Positions 11,836-23,568 of a stretch of 64,000 bases of DNA are shown in pieces (the first letter of the stretch is position 1; each line of letters begins with the position of its first letter). A model generated the notes under the pieces. That model saw only the letters and a program-made list of their open reading frames with translations. It ran no database searches and had not been told where the DNA came from. The position numbers and the translations under genes are program-made. The stretch lies in contig OW799233.1 in assembly GCA_941918925.1 (NCBI GenBank), forward strand, positions 9,912,001-9,976,000, in the 5' to 3' direction. Origin of the DNA: Phyto melanocephala. Lineage: Eukaryota; Arthropoda; Insecta; Diptera; Rhinophoridae.

Positions 11836-12300
11836 TTTTTGTTACCTGGGCAGCGCAATGACGTTGAGAACCGCATTAACAAAGCTGGTATGGCTAACTA
11901 CGCCCAGTATGGAACTATCAGCACAGCTCACGTCTCACCAATATCGTCAATATCTATGTAAAGTCAGGTGCTTGTACGCATCAACCGATGTCAACCGATG
12001 CCTTTGATGAATCCTAAAATTTTGTTGATCAACTTTTATCCGAAATGCTTAACACTGGGCAGAACAGATTCCAATTGAAATCGAAATACGTAGACGGAAA
12101 TGCAGGGGAATAGAGCATACTTTGCGTAGACCACACATAGACATAACCAAAAATGCCATTGGCTGGAATCCTCAAGTTAGCCGAAGGAGAGGTTGTCCAA
12201 GTAATACTTGGCGCGTGAAACGAACTGAAATCACTTGCAAAAGACAGAAGAAATCAGTGTACAGTTATTGAAGCCCCATGCTCCTTTAAGGAACAAAGGG
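11836..12300 (+). pseudogene. Non-LTR retrotransposon relic (RT C-terminus)
   Basis: Broken frames read DVENRINKAGMA then, after frameshifts and stops, RRKCRGIEHTLRRP and WNPQVSRRRGCPSNTW. These match the end of endonuclease/reverse-transcriptase proteins of a common animal non-LTR lineage (often annotated as craniofacial-development-protein-2-like; probably RTE-related), whose tail reads RKWxWIGHTLRKP...WNPQGKRRRGRPxxTW. Only the last part of the ORF is present. A second relic of the same lineage lies at 48370-48725. Confidence 0.6.
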
Positions 12301-12521
12301 AATTAATATATATAAATAACTGCCTTTGTGTAAAGGGTTAAAAGATTCAGATAATTGAACTGTATCCGAGCTAAGTTAGGGTTTTTTATGTGACTATAAA
12401 TCTATTTTTTCCAACCATGGATTACGAAATTTTTAAAGAGTAAATCCGAAGAAAATCGAGGTGTGTGTGCTTTTTATATTAAGCCATCGATATACATACA
12501 TACATTTTATAATATTAAATA

Positions 12522-13040
12522 CTGGCTAATACCCGGTGTGCTTCGCCACCCCAAATTTTAGTATTTAATTCATATGGCAGGTGCCACGCCCACTATTGTT
12601 AATGCACCCATTTTTTCCATAAATGTTTATTTGAATATCAAAGTTGCTTTTGCAAAATTTTAGTACTCTAATCGATATCGTTTTCCAGATATACGAATTT
12701 TAGTATTTAATTCATGTGGCCACACCTACTATTGAAAGTACGCCCATTTTTTACACAAACCTTTGTGTGGATGTCAAAATTTACCGTACTTAATTTGAAG
12801 ACTCTAGCTGCATTAATTTTCGTGATATATAATATTTAATACTTGTTATTTAATAGGGCGTGGAACCCCGCCCACTTACAATTTCAAACCAAAGTATAGC
12901 CTATAGTTCCTTCCAGACAAACAGAAAGATTATGTGAAAATTTCAAGGAAATCGGTCCAGCCGTTTAACCGTCTATAAAGCACAAACAAACATACAAACA
13001 TATAAACATACAAACACACATTGATTTTTATATATATAGA
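12522..13040 (-). mobile_element. Helitron-like element, divergent family
   Basis: On the minus strand it starts TCTATATATATAAAAATC and ends GGCGAAGCACACCGGGTATTAG then CCAG, with T following. The TC start and GC-rich pre-terminal segment are shared with the main Helitron family here, but the body differs: a CAAACATA-rich segment, then an AAATCGGTCCAGCCGTTTAA-like stretch (12951-12970) common in insect repeats. It also has GGGCGTGG motifs. Non-autonomous; no open frame. Confidence 0.55.
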
Positions 13041-13749
13041 AAAATATATATTTTTTGAATCTTATTTAAAAATTTTTCATTTATTTAAGATTTTTTAAAA
13101 ATCCAAAAATTATGAAAAATTGAAAAAAAAAACCAGCAAAGAACGTATGGAAACATTTTCTATAAATAATTTAATATTTTCTACAGTTTTCTTTTATAAC
13201 AACCGGCCTTTTGCATTATCTGCTCTGTTGTGTGGGTGGGTGATTTGCATATTCTTGCTGTTGTTGACATTCTCTTGGAGAATTTTTCAATGTGACAGTT
13301 AATAAGTAGTTCGTCCGTCAGTCTGTCTATCAGTCCATATTTACAATGCACTGCAAGTAGCAGTTAGTAAGTGTGATGAGTTTGTTTTATTTTGTTCTTT
13401 TGTACCCGTTTTCTTAGCCGTTTACATTATTGTTCTCTTTGTTGTTTAGGTTATTCTATTTATTTTTTTTTCGCTAAATTTTGAGTAAGTTTGTTAAATG
13501 CTCTGATAACAAAAACCATGGCATTTGCAAGATACAATACAAAACAACAAAATATACATAAAACAATTGCAAATATATTGGTATATAAGTCAAGGTTAAA
13601 AAGCTTCGTAAAAGTGCAAAGAAAAACAAAAGTTAATAGTAAATGTATCTCGTATAAAGTGTAAATGTATAATGTCATGGGTGTTTGTATGTGTTATTAC
13701 ACATGCATAAACTTATTCGTATGTTGATTTTCTCAAAATCAGCCCAACA

Positions 13750-13960
13750 GTTTTTATACCCACCACAAAAAAAAAAAAAAAATGGTGGTGTGGGGGTTTA
13801 AGTCTAAGTCGTGATTTCATTTTCGGACGATCTAGCTACATCTGTCCGGCCGACATGATATCTAACCTTGTGAAAACCTTAGATATTTTTTTAGTTTGAG
13901 GACACAGACATGGTCTGCAGTAAGTATGTGTAACTAACCATATAACTAGTGGAACTTTTA
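13750..13960. mobile_element. DINE-like repeat fragment
   Basis: TTTTATACCCACCAC followed by an A-run and ATGGTGGTGTGGG, then GGACGATCTAGCTACATCTGTCCG, resembles the end region of fly DINE-1-like repeats (a TATACCC end plus CTGTCCG motif). Right boundary not visible. Confidence 0.4.
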
Positions 13961-14340
13961 CTACATAAGCCAAAGTTGCCAAAGTTACAGGGCTTTCAAA
14001 CAATTCTCTTTTATCTACGTTACAATCATTTCTATTGGTTTTTTGCGATTATTTTGACGTTTCTATGTCGAGCCATAAGTGTGTGTTTTATTATGTTTCA
14101 ATTATGATTATGGAAGTGTCCTTGAAGGGGTTTTACAATTCAAAGAGAGCAAAAACAAAAAAAAAATTATTGTTGGAGAAGCCTTCTCATATTATGCCCT
14201 ACACCACCACATATTGTATGCAAAATAAAACTATTTGTGTTAAATTTTTGTTATGACTTCTACGTTTGCCTAAACATTTCTATATTTAAGAGTATTTGTG
14301 TTTTTTGTGTGTTTTTTTAAATTTTTCTAATTCTTACAGA

Positions 14341-14542
14341 ATTCCACTTAATGGACGATGGGCTAGAGGTCACTATGAGGTTTATAAATTTAATAACATT
14401 GGTAGCGCTCAAATTTCTGCAACAACGTTGGCCTTGAGTTCAAGGATTATCTTGGGCTTGTTCACATATTCTCGCTCCTTCAAAAACCATAAAGGAAATA
14501 GTCGGGTGCAGACAAATCTAGCGAACGCGCTGGCCAATTATC
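14341..14542 (-). pseudogene. Mariner-like transposase relic, C-terminal part
   Basis: The minus strand reads NWPARSLDLSAPDYFLYGF, then after a frameshift EYVNKPKIILELKANVVAEI. This is the region around the third catalytic Asp of mariner-family transposases (WPPxSPDLxxxDYFLWGxLK...VYxxxPxTxxELKxxI). Stops and a frameshift make it dead. The plus-strand 84-codon frame over it is a shadow. It lies 370 bases from another mariner relic in the right order and orientation, but that relic has its own TIRs. Confidence 0.7.
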
Positions 14543-14912
14543 TTATATAGCTTTTAGAAAGTTTGTACCATCATATAGTAACCATAACTGCCAATAATAT
14601 GGTGCAACTGTGACCAAAACTTTTTAAGGAAATCGATAATTTTAACTTTTAATTGAGGTTAAGGCAATTAAGCCATTCACCAAGTTTTTCTGTAAGTGTT
14701 GCATATTTTAAAATTTGTTGTTGTTTGGGTAAAAAACAAATGCAATCGTGTTGTTTCGCTCATATCACAGATCATAATATACCCACATAACTGATTTTCA
14801 CTAGCAATATTCTTGAAAGAACAGCTGATAAATTAATACCATATAGTAGTCTGAAATATACGTGGGGGCTTTAAAACATTGATTTCAACAAACACAGGAA
14901 AAGATGGACCTA

Positions 14913-15439
14913 AAAGGTCCGCCAAATAATTTTTTTTTTAAACAGGGTGCAAAACATCGAGTGTAACTTCGGCTGTGTGGCACGCAGCGCCGTCGTGTTG
15001 AAACCAAATGTTGCCAATATCCTCCTCTTCAATTTTTGTGAACAAAAATTTGTTCAACATGGCCCGATAACGATCGCCATTGACTATAACGGCCACTCCT
15101 CATTTTCGAAGAAAAATGGCCGAATTATCCCTCTGGACCAAAATCCGCACCAAACAGTGACTCGTTTTGGGTGTATCAGGCTGTGCCCCAAATGCGACAG
15201 TTTTGCTTGTTTACATTCCTCCCAAGATCAGAATCAGCTTCATCTGAAAAGATAATTTTTTTTGGCAAAATCGCCGTCTTCTGTAAGTCGATCGAAGGCC
15301 CACTTAGCGAAGCTTATACACAACCATATTCGTTCAGCGGAAGGATACAACTAATGATCTGTTAAATCAGACATGAGCTAAGTGTTACCATTAACGAAAA
15401 AAGCACTAGTTGATAAAAAATTTTACATGGCGGACCCTT
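14913..15439 (-). mobile_element. Internally deleted mariner-like element (527 bp)
   Basis: Inverted ends AAAGGTCCGCCAAATAATTT (14913) and the reverse complement of AAGGGTCCGCCATGTAAAAT (15439) are each flanked by TA (14911-14912, 15440-15441), the Tc1/mariner target duplication. Inside, the minus strand reads SDEADSDLGRNVNKQNCRIW, then RVTVWCGFWSRGIIRPFFF, then WFQHDGAACHTAEVTLD in shifting frames: the middle of a mariner transposase with two catalytic Asp positions (SDEA and HDGA). The N-terminal DNA-binding part and third Asp are gone. It is about 40 percent of the usual 1.3-kb length. Plus-strand frames here are shadows. Confidence 0.85.
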
Positions 15440-16600
15440 TAGTTTAATCAATTCATACATAAGAGTTAAGAATATATGTATGTATATAAAAATAAAATTG
15501 AATATTGTAAAAACTACAAACGGAATGACTAACTTATATATACGCTTTAAATAAAAAATATATACACTTAAACGAAAAAGTTATTACATTTTTAAGCCAC
15601 ATGGTGATTTTTGGCCAATGTTTCAAATAACAAATATTTGTTGCATGCATATAGAGAAAAGTAATAAAATTTTGTTCTAAAACAAAAGGCTGTTACAATT
15701 TTTTCTAAAGTAAAGCTTGAAATAAATTTTGTTTTCTTACTGTGTAATTGAGTTTTTCATTTTTTTTTCATAAATCATATCTTTTTTTGATAATTTGCAG
15801 ATGCTTGTCATTTTCAGTTTCATCTACGAGCATCTATTTTTTTTTATTGTTTTTGTTGGTGTCGTGCTCATTTTAAATGAATTTTTTTTTTATTATTTTT
15901 TCATATATTATTTTAATTTAAAAATGCCATTGTAGTCGTTGTTGTACTTATATTTGTCATTTTACATGTTATACAAAGTGTCAACAAGTTACGTCAGAAT
16001 CAGTAGTGATGCCATTTGATTATATTAATTGTATTTATCATAATTTTTTAACCCTCCATGAAACAATTATAAAATTTTTGTTTTTGGCTTTGCGTTCGTA
16101 AAAATATTTGTTTAAAATCATTTAGTAGTTATTTTAAATACTCTTAATAAAAAATCTACGCTGTAAACTGTGAAAAAGCTTGTCTTATTTGTACTTTTGC
16201 TGTGTATTTTTTATTATTTTTTTTTTTTTGCAAATTTGGCGAAAAAGCGATATGAACCTGCTTAAATGAATGTTGACCAGTGAAACAAGCCGAGTTGAAA
16301 TTTTTCTCACCGGCTATTACAAAATAGAAATGTAGGCTTAATAATATTTTACGAAAAATATTTTACTACCAAATTCAACATCCCGGTTTGTCGTCATCCC
16401 GATTATGAAACAAAAATATGTTTCATAATTTGGACGAATATTTTTAAACTAAAAGTTTTCATCGGCATGTACTACTTTTATGAAAGCTGGTAAAAACTGT
16501 GTTTTTGTATCCTGCTGATGGGAAATAACACCAACTGAACATGTGACGAAGCCCCAATGAAATAAAGAAACATTAACTACATCACCATAATAGAAGAAAG
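15440..16600. other. A+T-rich intronic DNA
   Basis: No gene is supported. A short piece near 15490-15540 (ACAAACGGAATGACTAACTT, TATATA) resembles the tail of the DINE-like repeats. The rest is poly-T-rich. Confidence 0.5.
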
Positions 16601-16609
16601 TATGTAGAG

Positions 16610-17570
16610 GAGAAATATGCCAGTCGCTAAATTTTGTACAGATGGATCGAAAATTGTTAACGGAAATATAATTATGAAAGACATTTACATTAAATGGTTG
16701 AATAAGATTGATAATAAAGTTCCAATTCCTAATTTTATGTTCAGCCCATCAGTTATCCAAACCTTGAGAAATGAAAAAGTTGAATATCGAAATGCCCTAC
16801 AATACAAGAGATGAACTGAAACAAATTGTCTAAAATGGTAGCATATTTGAAAATTGTCATTTAGACATATTCATACAGGTATATGCAATGTCGAATTGCT
16901 ACAACAAAGCATCTCTGTATTAGATGTCTTCTGTCGAGGCGAATTCATATATCAGGGATGGAAAAGTTGTTACGATTAGTTTATTTTAATAAAATTTGAT
17001 TCAAAATAAGATATGAATTTGTGAAATCCATGATGTAGGATATGAAAACAACAAATATAAATTAATGTAGTACAAAAAAAATTTTACAACGAAAACAAAC
17101 AACGAACTTTTCATTTCTGCAAAAATAAATAATATCAAGGCGAATTCAACAACTTTTGACACTAAACTTACCGATTAGCTGTGGCAACGAGCTTACCTCG
17201 TTAAGTATACCCTGAGAGTCAATTTGATCGTCAAAGAAAGTAAACTTTCGCCTGGTGGTTAGAGAATACTTTAAGAAGTTGCAGAATTGTGCTGTCATTA
17301 AGTCTTAAGAAAATAAAAGAGATTATAAGAAGGTGATCACTCAAAAGATTGACTAGTGTAATAACAGGTCATATAGAATTGAAAATTCATCCCTAAAGAA
17401 TTGCATATAAGGTATTGGTTTTAGAGCCAGTAATTTTTTTTTCAATTTGGGAGAATTTTTTGTTCATACAGAGAACAACAAATCAGCATAAGTGTACTTT
17501 AACGGTCATAGGTATGTATTATTTATTATGCCCCTCTTGTTCACCTTAATCTAACGTAGACAAAAGAATA
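16610..17570 (+). pseudogene. Non-LTR retrotransposon relic (RNase H region)
   Basis: KFCTDGSKIVNGN at about 16626 matches the start of an RNase H domain (xxTDGS). After decayed sequence, LTSVITGHIELKIHP near 17350-17385 matches the LTGHxxLxxHL motif that follows RNase H in I/jockey-superfamily elements. The 21 bases at 17351-17371 are identical to 43411-43431, so this and the relic at 42880 are one family. Multiple stops; the reverse transcriptase part is missing. The tail near 17460-17560 also resembles 43920-44010. Confidence 0.6.
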
Positions 17571-17679
17571 TAAAAGAACAGAACTGGAATATTAAATCCA
17601 TCTTTATATGAAGCCAATACAAACATTTTGTTGATGCCTGGCAATGCGATCCGGGTTCAGCTAACATTTTATATACATA

Positions 17680-18044
17680 CTAGCCAAGTTCGGCGCGCGT
17701 TGCTATGCCCCTTAATGAATAAAAATGCATTCTGAATTTTAATTGAATATCAAGTGCAAGGCTAGAAACTTTTTATGGGCGAGGCACTGCCCACTTTTCT
17801 AATCACAAAACTGTAAAGTCATGACAGCTCAATATGTGTACAAAGTTTCAGAAAAATCGATTTAGTGCAAGTAGCTAAAAATGATAACTAATTTTTTATG
17901 GGCGTGGCGCTGCCCACTTTTTACCACCCATGAACACTCCTTGCTATGTGTACAACAACTTGCCAAAGTTTGAGTCCGATCGGTTTTAAAAATTCGGAGT
18001 CTATAGCTAACACACACACAGAGTTTCACTTTTATATATATAGA
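17680..18044 (-). mobile_element. Helitron-like element, copy 2
   Basis: Minus strand starts TCTATATATATAAAAGTG and ends with GCAACGCGCGCCGAACTTGG then CTAG, with A and T at the junctions. Only about two internal GGGCGTGGC units remain, giving 365 bases. The 65-codon frame on its minus strand comes from the repeat. Confidence 0.8.
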
Positions 18045-19519
18045 TATATGTAAATACAAAAGTATTTGTTTAATTTAAGTATAAATTATGTTTTCAATTT
18101 GACAACACTGGTCAACAAAAATGTAAAAAAATAACAACAAAACAATGAACACAAATTGTATAGAAAATAGACTACAACAAACACTAATGACCAGAGAGAT
18201 GTTTTATAAATAAAAAAAAAAAACGAATATATAATCATACACAAACACATGCACATGTATATAAACTTACGTTACGGTACATATTTGATACGTATAATAA
18301 ACAAAAATAACAAAGTTTAATAATAGACATTAAAAACATACGTATACATGGTTACATGTATGTATGTATGTATGTATATGTGCGTATATAATACACATCC
18401 ATGTTTATAGAAATTTATAAAATGTAGCCGGTCTACAACTATGTACATAAATACACATATAAAGTTAGAAAGACATTGAAAAATGTAATAACAATTTCGT
18501 GATGACGTTTTATTTTTCAAGATCATGTTGTTAAAAGAAAAAATTTATAATATAGTTAATGAATTATTTAATACAAAAACACTTAGATGGCTAATTTAAT
18601 TTCTTATCTTTGAAAAATACAATTAGTGAGCAAGAGATGAGGCGCTTTAAAACGTTAAGTCAGAAACACTCTAACGTAGGCATATACCTACCTACCTACC
18701 TACCTACATTGCTTATCAGCTGGTGTAGTCAAAACATTAGCAATATAAAAACTTAAAATGTAAAATGTAAAATTCCTAAATAAATACAAAATTTAAAAAA
18801 AAACAAGAATTTGAATAGTCCATAAATTGCTCTGCAATGCTAATATACTAAATATTTTATGTATGTATGTCTGTATAGGAACATAAAATAAATGTTATTT
18901 AACATAACACTTCGACATGTAACTATAGCTTTCGAACTATGATATAGGGAGTGTCAGTCACACTTTATTGCACTGACCTTATAATTAGGTTTAAACCCAT
19001 TTTTATGTCACTCAACTTAGAAATTTTGGCAAATTTTTTTTTCAATTTATTCGAAATCATATTTAATTAAAACTATTTTTAAAAATATGTTCAAATTATA
19101 GAATTACAAAATTTTCAACCGAACCTTACAATAAATTTTCAATAAAAATTTTTTATAGATGATAAAACGTAAACCAAATCGGTTCTCAAAAAGCTAGAGT
19201 GTCCCAAGATGATTGATAAACTAAAATGTTTTTTAAATGCACAGACTACTGTGGACTTGTTGGCATAATAGATTTATAACTAAAACCATAAAGGGAAATT
19301 CACGTGATCTAGGGGGTAATGCGATCGCTAAACGTTACTTGTAGTATGTAATTGCATTGTTTTAAAGGTTGCATGTCATGTGGGTGGTGCCGTACTATTA
19401 AAATCACATCAATATTATTTATCCATTTTAGGAAGAAAGAACTTTGATATTTTGATGCAATATCGATCAATAGTAACAGTCACTACTTGAGCAGCGTCAG
19501 TTTTAAAAAAGTATATACG
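18045..19519. other. A+T-rich intronic DNA with microsatellites
   Basis: No gene seen. It holds a TATG array near 18357-18377 and a short CCTA array (18685-18707). The minus-strand 69-codon frame is partly CATA repeat. Confidence 0.5.
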
Positions 19520-20325
19520 AACAAGTAAGAGCGCTATATTCGGCCGTGCCGAATCTTATATACCCTTCACAACGTGTAGTCATGCAATAACAGTAGTTTG
19601 TGTCACCATTCATCCCATATGAAATACGTACATATATATATAAAAACATCCCATTGTAAAATTATAAATTCACGTATGTATGTTAAAAAAACAAAAAAAA
19701 AAAAATTAAAAAAAAAAAATATTAAAAAAATATTAAAAAAAAAATTAAAAAAAAAATTAAAAGAAAATATATTATATATATAATATATATAAAACAAAAA
19801 AAAAATAAAAAAAAAATTTTAAAAAAATAAAAATATAAATAATATATTACATAAAAAATAAAAAAATAAAAATATAAAAAAAAATTAAAAAAAAAATTTT
19901 TTTTGGCTCAGCTGGGATTCGATGCCACGTTTTCTCTAACCAGTATACACGTTTGTATATATGTATGTTGTTGTTGTAATGTTGTTTTTGTGAAAAAAAA
20001 AATCGAGGTGGTCGTGGGTTTTTGCTCATATCTCAGTTGTTTATGTACCGATGTTTCTGATTTTCAATACCGATCTACTCCCGAATATTTCTGATATTTT
20101 AATGCCTTACCCGAGTCCAAGCGATGTCGGGGGGCTTCAAAATGTTGATTTCAACATACACACGGACAGACGGTCAGACGGACAGACTGACAGGGCTTAA
20201 TCGACTCCCCTATTCATAAGCTTTCAGAAAATATATACTTTATGGGGTCGGAAATGAAAATTGTAGAAAATTCACACGGAATGACAAACCTATATATTTC
20301 CTTTTTCACTGTGTGAAGGGTATAA
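19520..20325. mobile_element. DINE-1/INE-like repeat, most complete copy
   Basis: One end reads AACAAGTAAGAGCGCTATA followed by a hairpin TTCGGCCGTGCCGAA; the other ends TGTGAAGGGTATAA. Both ends carry TATACCC/GGGTATA motifs. Near the second end are GGACAGACGGTCAGACGG and ACTTTATGGGGTCGGAAATG. This is the arrangement of fly DINE-1 repeats (Helitron-related, non-autonomous), whose terminal hairpin precedes ...TATAGCGCTCTTACTTGTT on the opposite strand. The middle (19680-19905) is an almost pure A/T block shared with the copy at 57130, so it is part of the family. Frames in the block (poly-Lys or poly-Phe) are meaningless. Confidence 0.7.
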
Positions 20326-20375
20326 TAATGTCCGCATTCCAAAACTAATACGACACAGTAACACGGTTTCTCTGA

Positions 20376-20870
20376 AGCTCTAAACACATAGACTACAGCA
20401 GACTTCACAACTTCACGGCTTCAAATGCTGCCAACTTCAAATGCTGCTCTGAAGTCAGCTTAATAGTTATAATCAGCTGATGTTTATTTTAGCAATACAA
20501 ATTTCAGGGATGCCGCATATATACCTTATTTTATAATGAATAAAATTAAAGTTATTGATAAAACAATGTAATAATTTCACGAAAAACTATAAAACACATA
20601 AATTTGTTTCTTTATGGTATTTTTGTAATGTTCGTTTATGTTTAATATTAAGAAGAAGTTTTTGTTCTTATTTTTCCAATTTAATATATATATAATGGCA
20701 ACACTATATTTGTTTATTGCTGCCCGTCAAAATAGAAAATAGTCTAAGTTGCCAGCAACAGCAAATGCTGTTGTGCAGTCGTGCTGCCGTCAAAATAATC
20801 GTTTTCATTTAAACACATGGATTTTATTTTTGACATATTGCTGCTTGCTGTCGTCTATGTGTTTAGAGCA
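20376..20870. mobile_element. 495-bp TIR element (GCTCTAAACACATAGAC ends)
   Basis: AGCTCTAAACACATAGACTA at 20376 is mirrored by the reverse complement of TGCTCTAAACACATAGACGA ending at 20870, followed on both arms by CAGCA. TGA flanks both sides (20373-20375, 20871-20873), a possible 3-bp duplication. The arms also carry repeated CAAATGCTG motifs. No transposase. A single end of the same family (TTCTATAAACACATAGACGA) lies at 23681-23700. Confidence 0.65.
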
Positions 20871-21178
20871 TGAACCGTAAATGTTTTAGCACTTATTAAA
20901 TCCTTCGTATCTACTTGTTAATGTTCAATGACCCATTCGGGATACACTTAACAAGTTACCTATAACTTATCAACCGATCGTTTATGCTTTCATTTATCTA
21001 TGTAAAACTCTATAGAAAAAATTACGAATTTGCCTCAAAATATTTTTAAGTTTGAGATTTTTATGATAAAGATGACACTGCGTGTACCTTGTTAAAAGTA
21101 CCCCAGAAGCACTCAATGAATTGTCTTTGCTTTGTATTGTAATTAGCAAGGCGAATACAGCTTGTTAATAAGGCTTTA

Positions 21179-21580
21179 CAGTACAAACTCGATAATCCGG
21201 ACATCATAAATCCTGAGCATGTCCGTATCACTGCAGTGTCCGGATTACAGATGTTTATTTTTTTAACCTGCATACATTGTTCTACAATATACATATGTAT
21301 ATGGAGCTTATATTTAAAAAAGTTTAATAAGGAAATATGTTGCAAACCTTTGTCAACAAAAACACTCAACTAACTAAATCAAAATTGCAAAAATTCCAGG
21401 CGTAGGCGAATTTGTATAGCGGTAAAACGTTCCGTTATTATACAAAGAGCATTATATGAATGAGAAAAAAATACTGTCCGGATTTTAGAGTAAAAAAAGT
21501 GCTACTGTCCGGTTTGTAGCAGTGTCCGGATTATAGATGTGTCCGTCAAATCGCGTGTCTGGATTATCGAGTTTGTACTG
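21179..21580. mobile_element. Pogo-like MITE (402 bp)
   Basis: Ends CAGTACAAACTCGATAATCC and its inverted copy are flanked by TA (21177-21178, 21581-21582). The 5'-CAGT ends with a CTCGATAATCCGGAC-like body and TA duplication fit the pogo/Tigger branch of Tc1/mariner. The GTCCGGATTA motif recurs internally (near 21238, 21477, 21530), as subterminal transposase sites often do. No coding part remains; the 102-codon minus frame crossing its left end is chance. Confidence 0.85.
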
Positions 21581-21582
21581 TA

Positions 21583-23062
21583 TTTCTATTAATCCTGTCA
21601 GTAGCTAAATTGTTGTTGGGATTGCTAACGAAGAAATGCCAAGCCAAGAATACAAGTTTAAAAAAATGTTTAAATCTGTTAATTAAGGCCATGAATTTGA
21701 ACATTTAGAAAAAATAATTCCTGTAGAAAGATTTGCTGTACTCATTAAATGCCGTCGCTTCCGAGTAAAAAATTTGCCTGATTTATATTCCACCAATAGT
21801 TTGAGTTTGTTTTTGCTATCAAAGTTATAATAGAACATATCGTAATTGTCATCATAATTGCGGCCTAAGAACAGTTAAAGAAGAATAATGACAATAAAAA
21901 AATACTATTTTTTAAACAATCTGTTAAACTTTAAACGGAATCAAATTTTTATTTAAGCAGCCGGATTTCATGTGAACAATGTTTTATCAAATTTGACGTA
22001 GACGCATTTTAGACTCTTACTAGCCACTAGTAAGAGTCTAATTCATGAGATTTGGTTAAAAAAAATTATCACGAAAACTTGTGTTTCAAATAGGAAAATG
22101 ACACATTATCTGTGTTTAACAAATCGTTTATGGGATTATGTGATACAACCTCATGTTCGAGTGTGACAAATTTGTGCTAAATAACAAAAATGGATTTTTA
22201 ACAATTTTCAATACTTTCAAGTTTTATTGTTTTTTCACTTTAAATATTTTTTATTTATTTAAACATTGTGTTTTGTTTTTGAGGATTTTGGGTTAAAGCC
22301 ATTTTTGGTTAAATGAATGAATGAAAAAACCTTGACCATGCACAACAGACAAACAATTTAGCAAAAAAAAAAACAAAAAAACATGGCATAGAAACATGAA
22401 ACACTTTTCAAATTGGTGTGTCTTTATACAATGAAACGATAATAATGTTCTGAGTTTAAAACAAATAAATGAAAGTATTCACTCAATCAACAAAAATCAG
22501 CAAAAAAAAACTTATTATTCACTGGATAATTTTTTTTTTGCAAATAGATAGAAGGAATGTATGTATGTAGTATGTATGTTTGTATGTACTTGTAGTTATT
22601 GCCAAATGTGCGAACAGCTGCCGGCATTATTGACTTTTATATTCTCTGGGGCTAAATTATGGAGCTTGAGTGTGTGACATAATATTTTTCAATACATTTT
22701 TTTCACTAGAGTTTTTTTTTATCATTTCTGACAAATGGTTGGGTAATTTTTTAAAATTCATTGCATCTTTTATTCATTAGGCACTTTATATGAGTTTTTT
22801 TTTATCAAATTATTTCAACAATTGTTTTCGATTTTTAAATCCAAACGTACTTGTACATGGACACATGTGTGCGATGCATTTAGAAGTGTTTAATAAATTT
22901 GCGCAACAAATGGACTTGATAAATCTTGCCAAAACATATACGAGTAATTAATAAAAAGAAAATCCAAACAAAGTGCTTGATTCGCCGGCAACAAATCTTA
23001 AATACACACTGCCTTAACGTGCTAAAATAAGTTATAACAAAAGCTGATACATATAAATGTAA
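21583..23062. other. Intronic DNA without a recognised gene
   Basis: Apart from the hairpin at 22010-22040 and a short TATG array near 22556-22590 I see nothing that can be named. A+T-rich throughout. Confidence 0.5.
22010..22040. repeat. Perfect 14-bp inverted repeat, 3-base loop
   Basis: TAGACTCTTACTAG at 22010-22023 and its exact reverse complement at 22027-22040 are separated by CCA. The arms are not simple sequence. It could be an extrusion-prone palindrome, a protein site or a transposon excision footprint; no role is shown. Confidence 0.85.
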
Positions 23063-23064
23063 TA

Positions 23065-23568
23065 CAGTGCTGTCTGGGTAGAGTGAACTAATTTTTGCAG
23101 AGCGATTTCACTATACCCAGGTTGTTTACTAAATCAAGGTTGCATTTTTATTTATTTAAAAAACTAATTTATTTATTTTAAATGCATTTATAGGTTATAC
23201 ATTTTATTTATTTTCACGTAATACTAAAGTTTAAATTTATGAATGGAAAAAACTTTAAGATACGACCTTATGAAACATGCGCGCAGACTTAAATAAATAA
23301 ATACTTCATAGAATGCGTATTTGTGAGAGTTAGTTGTCAACTTACTCTAAAAGAATCGTTACTGCAGTTATTTTATGTTCTCTTTAATTTTTATACAGTT
23401 TTTCATGGGTTTTCTCCTTTGCCAAACTTTAAAACTCACTATAAAGTATGTTCACTCTATTGAGGTTCATGAGTGTTCACTCTACAGAGTAGTCAATGTA
23501 ATAATTCTGGTGTTCACTCTAACGAGATATTCATAGCATCGCGGGTTCACTCTACCCAGGCAGCACTG
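23065..23568. mobile_element. Pogo-like MITE (504 bp, GTTCACTCTAC motif)
   Basis: CAGTGCTGTCTGGGTAGAGT at 23065 and the inverse of CAGTGCTGCCTGGGTAGAGT ending at 23568 are flanked by TA on both sides (23063-23064, 23569-23570). GTTCACTCTA recurs several times in the right third (near 23450, 23485, 23512, 23546). CAGT ends and TA duplication again suggest pogo-like transposition, but the inner TIR differs from the copies at 21179 and 54193, so it is a separate family. Confidence 0.85.

Noticed and set aside
14947..15365. Plus-strand open frames of 102 and 64 codons
   Set aside because: They are opposite-strand shadows of the mariner transposase relic on the minus strand.
19598..19797. Poly-Lys and poly-Phe frames on both strands
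   Set aside because: Translations of an A/T-only block inside a DINE-like repeat.
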